Numbered from the stretch's first letter, positions 1 to 5,868 are shown. The stretch is DNA of 6,199 nt from an uncultured Collinsella sp. (GCA_900752275.1 CAADUS010000225.1:1-6199), one strand, 5' to 3'. A program made the numbers and translations. Notes: generated from the sequence alone by a model not told the origin.

Positions 1-22
1 CCGGGCAGTTGGCCATGCCCGG
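1..22 (-). terminator. Possible terminator hairpin at the end of the operon (cut by window edge)
   Basis: CCGGGCA (1-7) and TGCCCGG (16-22) form a perfect 7-bp stem with an 8-base loop, 75 bases past the stop codon of the last gene. For transcripts running leftwards the following bases lie outside the window, so a U-tract cannot be checked. The preceding minus-strand sequence is GGGGTTT. Confidence 0.4.
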
Positions 23-46
23 AAACCCCACCTTTCCAAAACCGCA

Positions 47-75
47 GGGGGGGGCCCCCCGGAAGGAGACCCGGG
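47..75. repeat. G/C homopolymer block downstream of the operon
   Basis: Eight G (47-54) run directly into six C (55-60), making a 12-bp loopless palindrome. CCCGG (58-62) and CCGGG (71-75) can alternatively form a 5-bp hairpin. On the minus strand the block is followed by CTGCGGTTTT. A GC-rich fold before a short T-run would fit a weak terminator, but the stem is ill-defined. Runs this long are also prone to sequencing or assembly length errors. Confidence 0.4.
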
Positions 76-96
76 CGCACGGGAGGGAAAGCGAGG

Positions 97-924
97 CTAC
101 TCGCCGAGCTTGGGATGCAGCAGCGACGGCGCAGCGCCGAGCAGCATCTTGGTGTAGGGGTCCTGAGGGTGCTGGAAGACCTGCTTGGCCTCGCCCTGCT
201 CGACGATCTTGCCGCCATTCATAACGATGATGTCGTCAGAGATATAGCGGACCGTCTGGATGTCATGGCTGATGAACACCATGGCCAGGCCGAGCTCCTT
301 CTTAAGGTCGGTCAGCAGGTTCAGAATCTGCGCGCGGACCGAAACGTCCAGAGCCGAGGTGGGCTCGTCGGCGATGATGGCATCGGGGTTCAGCGACAGG
401 GCACGGGCAATTGCGACGCGCTGGCGCTGGCCGCCCGAAAGCTGGCCGGGAAGAACCTCGGCAGCGGAGCTGGGCAGACCGGTGAGCTCCAAGAGTTCCT
501 TGACGCGCTTCTCCTGCTCGGCCTCGGTACCCAGGTTGTGGACGCGCATGGGGTCGAGCAGCTGCTCGCGAACGACCATGCGGGGGTTGAGCGCCGTGGC
601 CGGGTTCTGGAACACGACCGAGATGACGCGACCCATGTGGCGACGGTCCTCGGCGGTACGTTTGGTAACGTCCTTGCCCTTAAAGTAGACCTTGCCGCTC
701 GTGGGGGCCTGCAGGCCGCACATGACGTTAGCGGTGGTAGACTTACCGCAACCGGACTCGCCGACGATGCCGATCGTCTGACCGGGCATGAGCTTAATCG
801 TTACACCCTGGACGGCGTGAACCAGGTTGGGGTGCAGAATCGAGCCGGTACGGGTCCTAAAGGTGACGTGGACGTCATCAAGGAAGATGATCGGCTCGTC
901 GCCGTTGACTGCGGTCTCGCTCAT
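97..924 (-). CDS. ABC transporter ATP-binding protein, DppF/OppF type
   Basis: This 275-residue cytoplasmic ATPase is the partner of the ATPase half of the fusion protein; the two should form the nucleotide-binding heterodimer that powers import. Visible motifs are Walker A GESGCGKS (55-62), Q-loop FQNPATALNP with Gln106, signature LSGGQ (162-166), Walker B AIIADEP with catalytic Glu187, D-loop ALD (191-193) and switch His220 in FISHD. The HPQDPYTKMLLGAAPS segment (252-267) is the usual end of the core in peptide-importer ATPases. The protein then stops at PKLGE. It therefore lacks the roughly 40-50-residue C-terminal extension with the GC-F--RC cysteine motif common in DppF/OppF. Reading on past the TAG gives Pro/Arg-rich sequence without cysteines, so it does not look like a recent nonsense mutation. 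DppF is preferred over DppD by order and by its pairing with the fused DppD domain. Confidence 0.93.
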   Translation of the reverse strand: MSETAVNGDEPIIFLDDVHVTFRTRTGSILHPNLVHAVQGVTIKLMPGQTIGIVGESGCGKSTTANVMCGLQAPTSGKVYFKGKDVTKRTAEDRRHMGRVISVVFQNPATALNPRMVVREQLLDPMRVHNLGTEAEQEKRVKELLELTGLPSSAAEVLPGQLSGGQRQRVAIARALSLNPDAIIADEPTSALDVSVRAQILNLLTDLKKELGLAMVFISHDIQTVRYISDDIIVMNGGKIVEQGEAKQVFQHPQDPYTKMLLGAAPSLLHPKLGE

Positions 925-2940
925 CTACATCACCTCCGCGTGAGGGGTCAAACCATTTGCCTTGAGCACCTCGTCGGGGAGCTCGGAATAGAAGTGCTCG
1001 GTGCCGGGCACGCGTTTGAAGACCGGACGGGTGTCCAGGCCGATGCGCGGATGGCTCGAGCGGGGCGCGAAGCGATCGCCCTTGGGGAAATCGCGCGGAC
1101 TCGGAACGGCGCCGGGCACCTGGTGCAGGCGGCCCGAACCGCTCTCGATGGACAGAACGGAGCCCAGAAGACCGCGGGTGTACTCGTGAATCGGGTTAGT
1201 GAGCAGTTCCTTGGTGGGCGCCTGCTCGATAACCTGACCGGCGTACATAACCGTGATGTTGTGGGCGACCTCGGCGACCAGCGCCAGGTCGTGCGAAACG
1301 AAGATCATGGCAAAGCCGAGCTTGGCCTGAAGATCGTTGAGCAGCTTGATGACCTGCTTCTGGACGGTAACGTCCAGAGCGGTCGTGGGCTCGTCGCAGA
1401 TGACCAGCTTGGGGTCGCGAGTAAGGGCCATAGCGATCAGGACACGCTGACGCTGGCCGCCGGAAAGCTCGTGCGGATAGCTCTCGAGCGTGCGCTTGGG
1501 ATCGAGGCCGACGAGCTCCAGGAGCTCCTCGGCGCTGCGGGTTCCGCCGCGCTTGGTGAGCTGCTTCATCTGGGCAGAGATGAGCATGGAGGGGTTGAGC
1601 GAGGACAGGGCGTCCTGATAGACCATAGCGATATCGGTACCGCGCAGGCCGAACCACTCCTTCTTGCTCATCTTGAGCAGGTCACGGCCCTCCCAGAGGA
1701 CCTCGCCGGAAAGGTGCTCGTCCTCATCGGTCAGGCCCATGATGGCCAGCGTGGTGATGGACTTACCGCAACCGGACTCGCCCACCAGGCCCATGGTCTG
1801 ACCAGGACGGACGTCAAAGTTGACATGGTCGACGACGTTGATATCACCGTGATGCTCAAACTGAATGCAGAAGTCACGGACCGAGAGAATCGGTTCGACA
1901 GACTCGTCGGGCACATGGCGATCGTCACGCTTGAGCTCGACATCGCGCAGGGCGCCAAGGCGAGCGGAGAGGGACTGGGCCTGCTCCTTGTAGGCGCGAA
2001 CGGGGTCGGAGACCAGCAGGTCGGCCTCGCGACGCTTGGAGGAATCGGTCGGATCCAGGGCGGCGGAGGGAGCAGCGGCCATGGCGTCGGTAATGCCCTC
2101 GGAGAGGATGTTGAGCGCCAGGCAGGTGATCATGATGGCCAGACCCGGGAACAGCGCCTGCCACCAACGGCCGGCGAGCACGCCGCCGCGGGCGTCGGCG
2201 AGGATGTTGCCCCAGGTAGCGGTGGGCTCCTGGATACCAGCGCCGATGAAGGTCAGCGAGGCCTCGAAGATGATGGCGTCGGCGACCAGGGTAACGGTGA
2301 AGACCATGATCGGGGCGATGCAGTTACGCAGAACATGCTTAATCAAAATCCACGGAGCCTTGGCGCCGGAAACGATGACCGCGCGGACATAGTCCTCGCC
2401 GTACTCGGACACGATGTTGGCGCGCACGATACGGGCAATCTGCGGAGTGTACATAAAGCCGATGGCGAAGATGATCGACGGCACGGAGTTGCCCAGGATG
2501 GAGACGAAGACGGCCGCGAGGGCGATGCCCGGGATGGACATGATGATGTCCAGGATACGCATGATCGTCTCGGAGACGGCCTTGCGCGAAACCGCTGCAA
2601 GGGCGCCCACGACCGAGCCGCAGACCAGAGCCATGGCAGTGGCGCCAAAGCCGATAATCAGCGAGTAACGACCACCGTAGAGCATACGCGACAGAATGTC
2701 GCGACCCTTATCGTCGGTACCGAAGATAAATCCGTTGCCGGGAGCCTGGCGAGCCGTAAAGATCTCGACCGGGCTATAGGGGGCAAGAAGGGGCGCCAGA
2801 ATCGCAGTCAGGGCGACCAGCACCAGCACGACGGCGGCAATCTTAGAAGACAGCGTCATCTTCTTCCAGCCACCGAGCTTGAGCCCCTTGGAGGCAGCCT
2901 TCTCGAGCTGCTCGGTTTGCTTCTCTCGAATCTTTACCAT
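925..2940 (-). CDS. Fused ABC permease (DppC/OppC type) and ATPase (DppD/OppD type)
   Basis: This 671-residue protein joins two subunits that are separate in the classical operon. Residues 1-290 are a DppC-type permease with a first membrane helix at 33-53, the family motif GTDDKGRDILSRMLYGG (74-90), an EAA coupling loop at about 179-211 and a last helix near 263-283. A charged, probably helical linker (about 291-348) follows. Residues 350-600 are a DppD-type ATPase with Walker A GESGCGKS (387-394), Q-loop Gln442, signature LSGGQ (492-496), Walker B LVICDEP with catalytic Glu517, D-loop ALD (521-523) and switch His550. The tail keeps the VPGAVPSP–FPKGDRFAPR frame of the family's oligopeptide C-terminal domain, but the usual cysteines are replaced (Asp622, Ser628). 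All ATPase motifs are intact, so it should be active, paired with the DppF product. A weak AGGA (2955-2952) precedes the ATG. Such fusions are, as I recall, known in Actinomycetota. Confidence 0.94.
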   Translation of the reverse strand: MVKIREKQTEQLEKAASKGLKLGGWKKMTLSSKIAAVVLVLVALTAILAPLLAPYSPVEIFTARQAPGNGFIFGTDDKGRDILSRMLYGGRYSLIIGFGATAMALVCGSVVGALAAVSRKAVSETIMRILDIIMSIPGIALAAVFVSILGNSVPSIIFAIGFMYTPQIARIVRANIVSEYGEDYVRAVIVSGAKAPWILIKHVLRNCIAPIMVFTVTLVADAIIFEASLTFIGAGIQEPTATWGNILADARGGVLAGRWWQALFPGLAIMITCLALNILSEGITDAMAAAPSAALDPTDSSKRREADLLVSDPVRAYKEQAQSLSARLGALRDVELKRDDRHVPDESVEPILSVRDFCIQFEHHGDINVVDHVNFDVRPGQTMGLVGESGCGKSITTLAIMGLTDEDEHLSGEVLWEGRDLLKMSKKEWFGLRGTDIAMVYQDALSSLNPSMLISAQMKQLTKRGGTRSAEELLELVGLDPKRTLESYPHELSGGQRQRVLIAMALTRDPKLVICDEPTTALDVTVQKQVIKLLNDLQAKLGFAMIFVSHDLALVAEVAHNITVMYAGQVIEQAPTKELLTNPIHEYTRGLLGSVLSIESGSGRLHQVPGAVPSPRDFPKGDRFAPRSSHPRIGLDTRPVFKRVPGTEHFYSELPDEVLKANGLTPHAEVM
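928..937 (-). promoter_or_regulatory. Strong Shine-Dalgarno site overlapping the end of the fusion gene
   Basis: GGAGGTGATG (937-928) matches the anti-Shine-Dalgarno end of 16S rRNA over nine bases. It encodes the last residues of the fusion protein. The fusion's TAG (927-925) directly abuts the ATG of the DppF gene (924-922). This is the strongest ribosome site in the window and should give coupled, high-level translation of the last ATPase. Confidence 0.75.
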
Positions 2941-2943
2941 AAT

Positions 2944-3900
2944 CTACACCGTCCTGATGCGCGGGTTGATGAGCAGGTAGAGCATGTCAACCACGATGTT
3001 GATGATGATGAAGGCAAGAGCAACGACGATAACGACGCCCTGAACCAGGTTCGCCTCGTTGCCCTGAACGCCCTGCAGAATCGCGGTGCCCATGCCGGGG
3101 AGGTTGAAGATAACCTCGATGACGACGGCGCCGCCCATGAGGTAACCGATCTTAAGACCGAGGGTGGTGACCGGGGTGATCAGCGCATTGCGAAGAACGT
3201 TGATGCCGACGACGACCTTCTCGGGAACGCCGGCGCCGCGAGCCATACGGACATAATCCTTGTCGAGCTCCTCGACCATGGCGGTACGCACGATACGAGT
3301 CATCTGGCCCGTCAGCGGAAATGCCAAGGCGATAGCGGGCATGATCATACGTCCCAGATAGCCAACCGGATTCGTGGTGAAGTGAGGCAGAGCACCCGAT
3401 GCCGGGAGCACCTTAAGGTAGGAAGAGAACAGCAGGATCAACAGAACGGCAAGCCAGAACGACGGGGTTGCCAAGCCGGCGATGGAAAAGACGCGGATCA
3501 CTTGGTCCGGCCATTTGTCGCGATACAGTGCCGCGATGACGCCGAGCAAAAACGAAACGACCGCACCGATGGCAAGACCGATAAAGGTCAGCTGCATCGT
3601 GACGGGCAGGGCCGTGGAGATGCGCTTGGCAACGGAGTTGCGAGCAGCACCATAGGTGCCCATGTCGCCATGGATCAGATCGCCCATATAGCGCACGTAG
3701 CGCACGGGCCAGGGGTCGTCCAGACCATACTTCTCATGGTACTCGGCAACCGCCTCGGGCGAGGCACCGTCACCCAACGCCGTGTAGGCGGGGTCGGTCT
3801 TGGAGAACGACATAAGGAAGAACACCAGGACGGTGACGCCCAATGCCATGACCGGCAGCGCCACAAGACGCCTTCCAATCAAACGTAGCAAGTTGTTCAC
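2944..3900 (-). CDS. ABC transporter permease, DppB/OppB type
   Basis: This 318-residue inner-membrane protein is one half of the translocation channel of the peptide importer. The first membrane segment (about 9-31) follows the usual LLRLIGRRL entry. Next come a large extracytoplasmic loop (about 32-99) and hydrophobic segments near 100-125, 140-163, 184-200, 240-263 and 285-310, giving the expected six. The cytoplasmic EAA coupling loop is visible at about 208-245 with KDYVRMARGAGVPEKVV and VLRNALITP; it docks on the ATPase. Length and order match DppB/OppB. The GTG start fits both the ribosome binding site and the family N-terminus, whereas the longer TTG start would add 11 unlike residues. 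It ends in TAG, and only ATT separates it from the next ATG, in the same frame, so translation is surely coupled. A 157-base spacer separates it from the binding-protein gene. Confidence 0.94.
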   Translation of the reverse strand: MNNLLRLIGRRLVALPVMALGVTVLVFFLMSFSKTDPAYTALGDGASPEAVAEYHEKYGLDDPWPVRYVRYMGDLIHGDMGTYGAARNSVAKRISTALPVTMQLTFIGLAIGAVVSFLLGVIAALYRDKWPDQVIRVFSIAGLATPSFWLAVLLILLFSSYLKVLPASGALPHFTTNPVGYLGRMIMPAIALAFPLTGQMTRIVRTAMVEELDKDYVRMARGAGVPEKVVVGINVLRNALITPVTTLGLKIGYLMGGAVVIEVIFNLPGMGTAILQGVQGNEANLVQGVVIVVALAFIIINIVVDMLYLLINPRIRTV

Positions 3901-3903
3901 GTT

Positions 3904-3914
3904 CTCTCCCCTTT
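3904..3914 (-). promoter_or_regulatory. Ribosome binding site that fixes the permease GTG start
   Basis: The minus strand reads AAAGGGGAGAG (3914-3904) directly before AAC and GTG (3900-3898). This purine-rich site supports the GTG start over an in-frame TTG at 3933, which has no comparable site. Confidence 0.7.
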
Positions 3915-3935
3915 CTTTTGTCGGTAGGACCAACT

Positions 3936-3963
3936 GGTATATGAGTACGGATACTCATTACAA
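3936..3963 (-). promoter_or_regulatory. Candidate internal promoter with operator-like dyad before the permease gene
   Basis: On the minus strand TTGTAA (3963-3958, four of six) and TATACC (3941-3936, four of six) are separated by 16 bases. The perfect inverted repeat ATGAGTA–CGGA–TACTCAT (3941-3958) fills the spacer almost exactly. A dyad in this place could be an operator for an internal promoter of the permease and ATPase genes. It could also be just a fourth intergenic hairpin. Transcription would begin about 30 bases before the GTG start at 3900. Confidence 0.35.
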
Positions 3964-3995
3964 GACCCGAGCGACATCGTTGCCGCCCGGGTCTT
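3962..3995 (-). terminator. Candidate attenuator or partial terminator between binding protein and permease genes
   Basis: AAGACCCG (3962-3969) and CGGGTCTT (3988-3995) form a perfect 8-bp GC-rich stem. Inside it GCGAC (3971-3975) and GTTGC (3979-3983) can form a further 5-bp stem with a 3-base loop. In the minus-strand sense RNA that inner stem carries one A-C mismatch. The downstream sequence on the minus strand is CTTGTAAT, a poor U-tract, so termination would be incomplete at best. The usual role of such a structure is to keep the binding-protein mRNA more abundant than the permease mRNA. The T-richer side (TCTTTGTTT) lies on the plus strand, where no transcript is expected. Confidence 0.5.
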
Positions 3996-4014
3996 TGTTT
4001 CAACTATGAGGATA

Positions 4015-4029
4015 CGGTCCCAACGACCG
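4015..4029 (-). repeat. Short hairpin in the binding-protein/permease spacer
   Basis: CGGTC (4015-4019) and GACCG (4025-4029) are perfect 5-bp arms around a 5-base loop. Alone this could be chance. It is reported because it is one of four consecutive hairpins in the 157-base spacer. Confidence 0.35.
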
Positions 4030-4042
4030 ACATCCTGCATAC

Positions 4043-4058
4043 AGACTCAAGCGAGTCT
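4043..4058 (-). promoter_or_regulatory. Hairpin overlapping the stop codon of the binding-protein gene
   Basis: AGACTC and GAGTCT form a perfect 6-bp stem with a 4-base loop. It begins at the last base of the TAA stop and lies just behind the coding region. No T-run follows on the minus strand, so it is more likely an mRNA 3'-end stabiliser or processing element than a terminator. Confidence 0.5.
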
Positions 4059-5671
4059 TACGCCTTGACGGTCGCAACGCCCCTGAAGGACATGCTCGTC
4101 GTGCCGATGCCCTTGAAGCCATCGAGGGCCTCGCCGTTGGGCGCAGTGGACGGATCGTCCCAGAAAGCGGAGACGGTCTTGACGTGGACAACGGGGTACA
4201 GAACGGCGTTGTCGGCAATGATGTCGAAGCACTCGTTCCACTTCTTCTGCTGCTCGTCGCCCTCGGCGGCAAGAGCCTCGTCCATGAGACCGTGGAGCTT
4301 CTGCCACTCAGCGGAATCCTTCCACGGGCAACGGGTCTGCATCCAGACGTTGTCGCCGTACCACCAGTTGAGCAGCAGGTCGGGGTCGGCGCCGAAGCAG
4401 GAAGGATCGCCAGGGGCAAGGAGGATATCGTAGGCCTCGCCGCCGTCGATGGCAGCGTAGGTGGCCGGCGAGGTATCGGTCTGGATGGTCACATCGAAGC
4501 CGAGGGCGTCGAGGTCGTTCTTGACCTGGGCGGCCATGCCCTTAATCTGCTCGTTGTCGGTGGTGCGCAGGGTGATGGCACCCGGGGTGATGCCAGACTC
4601 CTCGATGAGCTTCTTAGCCTTCTTGGCGTCGGTCTTGTACACCGTGGAAGCCTCATGATAGTTGGTGAAGCTCTTGGGCAGGTAGCAGCTGGCAGCAGTG
4701 GCAAGGCCGGCGAAGGTGTTGCTGATCATCTTCTCGGTGTCGAGCGCATACATGACGGCCTGACGGACCTTGACATTGTTCCAAGGCTCCTTGGCAACGT
4801 TGAACATGATGAAGCGGGTGCCGAAACCCTGAACGTTATCGATCTTGCAGCCGGCGCTCTCGAGCTGGTCGACGGCGTCAGCGGTAACGAGCTCCATAAC
4901 GAGCGTGGAGCCCTCCTGCTGAGCGGTAACGCGAGCGGTGGGGTCGGTCAGGATGCTGTACTGGATCTTCTTATCCTCGGCAGCATACTCACCGTTGTAC
5001 TCGGGGTTGGGAACCAGGGTGATCTCGGTATCGGAGATAGAGTCGTACATCCAGGGGCCGGAGCCGATCGGCTGCTTGGCGCGATCCTCCTCGGTCTGGG
5101 TGGCCGGGGTAACGCGGATGATGGCAAGACGATCCTTGAGCAGAGAGAAGTTAGGGACCTTGGTCTTGACCGTCACGGTGCTGGCGTCCTTAGCCTCGAT
5201 GGACTCGAAGGGCTGGAAGAACGGAGCATAGGTAGCGGAAGCGGCGCAAGCGGTGTAGGAGGCAACGACATCGTCAGCGGTGACCTCGGTGCCATCGGAG
5301 AACTTGGCGCCCTTGCGGATGGTAACCTCGAAAGTGGTGTCGTCCACAGACTTGGGGTCGTCGGTGGCGAGCTCGTTGAAGGTGCTGTAGTCGTGGTAAT
5401 CGATGCCGTAGAGGCCCTCGACGACGTGCCAGTTAGCACCCAGGCCCACAGCGGAGCCGGTGCTGGCGGGGTCGAAGCTGGACGGAGCGTAAGCGGAACC
5501 AGCGGTGATCACGCCGCCGCCACGGTTGGCGGAATCGGTGGAACCGGAAGCGGAACCCTCGTCGCTAGAGCTGCCACCGCAGCCGGTGAGGCCAAGCCCT
5601 GCGACAGCAGCGACGCTGCCGGTGAGGCCGAGGAACGAACGCCTGGACATACCCTTGTTGATGATGGCCAT
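4058..5671 (-). CDS. Peptide-type ABC transporter substrate-binding lipoprotein (SBP_bac_5 family)
   Basis: This 537-residue protein captures the substrate outside the membrane and delivers it to the permeases encoded downstream. The N-terminus carries a twin-arginine motif, SRRSFLG (residues 9-15), a hydrophobic stretch, and a lipobox LTGC with the lipidated cysteine at 31. A Gly/Ser/Asp-rich tether follows. This indicates Tat export and a lipid anchor. Family landmarks are KGAKFSDGTEVTADDVVASY (120-139), GSGPW (203-207) and KVRQAVMYALD (301-311). The length is normal for oligopeptide- or dipeptide-binding proteins. The ATG at 5671 is chosen because AGGAGA (5681-5676) sits five to six bases before it; an upstream in-frame TTG at 5686 has no such site, and the internal Met8 is an alternative start. 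Six cysteines lie beyond the lipobox (142, 275, 329, 425, 448, 481), so disulfides are possible. Peptide is the default substrate, but nickel or other ligands of the family cannot be excluded. Confidence 0.93.
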   Translation of the reverse strand: MAIINKGMSRRSFLGLTGSVAAVAGLGLTGCGGSSSDEGSASGSTDSANRGGGVITAGSAYAPSSFDPASTGSAVGLGANWHVVEGLYGIDYHDYSTFNELATDDPKSVDDTTFEVTIRKGAKFSDGTEVTADDVVASYTACAASATYAPFFQPFESIEAKDASTVTVKTKVPNFSLLKDRLAIIRVTPATQTEEDRAKQPIGSGPWMYDSISDTEITLVPNPEYNGEYAAEDKKIQYSILTDPTARVTAQQEGSTLVMELVTADAVDQLESAGCKIDNVQGFGTRFIMFNVAKEPWNNVKVRQAVMYALDTEKMISNTFAGLATAASCYLPKSFTNYHEASTVYKTDAKKAKKLIEESGITPGAITLRTTDNEQIKGMAAQVKNDLDALGFDVTIQTDTSPATYAAIDGGEAYDILLAPGDPSCFGADPDLLLNWWYGDNVWMQTRCPWKDSAEWQKLHGLMDEALAAEGDEQQKKWNECFDIIADNAVLYPVVHVKTVSAFWDDPSTAPNGEALDGFKGIGTTSMSFRGVATVKA

Positions 5672-5701
5672 GTCTTCTCCTATCAATAGAGAATCTTACC
5701 C

Positions 5702-5723
5702 GGGAGCACCTAGACTTGCCCCC
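5702..5723 (-). promoter_or_regulatory. Leader hairpin just upstream of the binding-protein ribosome binding site
   Basis: In the sense RNA, GGGGGCA (5723-5717) pairs with TGCTCCC (5708-5702) over 7 bp, including one G-U pair, with an 8-base loop. It ends about 20 bases before the Shine-Dalgarno sequence. It could protect the 5' end of the mRNA or affect ribosome access. There is no T-run behind it, so it is not an intrinsic terminator. Confidence 0.4.
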
Positions 5724-5740
5724 GCGCAACTTGCGGACGA

Positions 5741-5768
5741 TATATACCTTACCTACCGACGAACCCAA
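5741..5768 (-). promoter_or_regulatory. Candidate promoter for the transporter operon, proximal
   Basis: On the minus strand TTGGGT (5768-5763, three of six -35 matches) is followed after 16 bases by TATATA (5746-5741, four of six). The alternative TATATC (5744-5739) would give an 18-base spacer. A start near 5735 would leave about 65 bases of leader, and the three-arm element would then be upstream DNA rather than RNA. This is a plausible but weak promoter. Confidence 0.35.
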
Positions 5769-5807
5769 CTGAGGTGCCGCGCTCGGCGACCGATACATAC
5801 ATCCGCT

Positions 5808-5830
5808 TGAACGGTATTTACTACCGTTCA
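5808..5830. promoter_or_regulatory. Candidate operator palindrome inside the three-arm element
   Basis: TGAACGGTA, five bases, then TACCGTTCA forms a perfect 9-bp dyad. Its size and spacing fit a site for a dimeric helix-turn-helix repressor. It covers the -10 position of one candidate promoter for the binding-protein gene. No regulator gene is present in the window, so the partner protein is unknown. It could instead be only the hairpin of a structured leader RNA. Confidence 0.4.
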
Positions 5831-5846
5831 CCGAATTCGTTGACAA
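5818..5846 (-). promoter_or_regulatory. Candidate promoter for the transporter operon, distal
   Basis: On the minus strand TTGTCA (5846-5841, five of six matches to the -35 consensus) is followed after 17 bases by TAGTAA (5823-5818, three of six). Transcription from here would give a leader of about 140 bases carrying only part of the three-arm element. The -10 is weak, so this is tentative. Confidence 0.3.
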
Positions 5847-5868
5847 ACGATTCGCCAGACAGTATGTA
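5840..5868 (+). promoter_or_regulatory. Candidate divergent promoter on the plus strand
   Basis: A perfect TTGACA (5840-5845) is followed after 17 bases by TATGTA (5863-5868), which matches only three of six -10 bases. It points away from the transporter, towards uvrC, where no plus-strand gene is visible. If active it would make a short antisense or non-coding transcript. The -35 half lies in the loop of the second inner hairpin, so the match may be chance. Confidence 0.2.

Noticed and set aside
60..96. Remnant of the missing DppF C-terminal domain after the stop codon
   Set aside because: Reading through the TAG gives Pro/Arg/Gly-rich residues with no cysteines and none of the family's tail motifs.
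115..3888. 1257-codon open frame on the plus strand
   Set aside because: It lies in exact antisense codon register to three well-supported ABC transporter genes, has repetitive Asp/Gly/His/Leu-rich content with no recognisable domain, and is explained by codon bias.
3901..3933. Longer start (TTG at 3933) for the permease
   Set aside because: There is no ribosome site before the TTG, and 11 extra residues do not fit the family N-terminus. A good purine-rich site precedes the GTG at 3900.
4184..5689. 501-codon open frame on the plus strand
   Set aside because: It is antisense to the binding-protein gene in the same register, Gly/Val/Leu-rich without a domain, and is a codon-bias shadow.
5565..5846. 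93-codon minus-strand frame overlapping the leader and the start of the binding-protein gene
   Set aside because: It starts at a TTG without a ribosome site, runs out of frame into a well-supported gene, and its Arg/Ser/His-rich sequence resembles no known protein.
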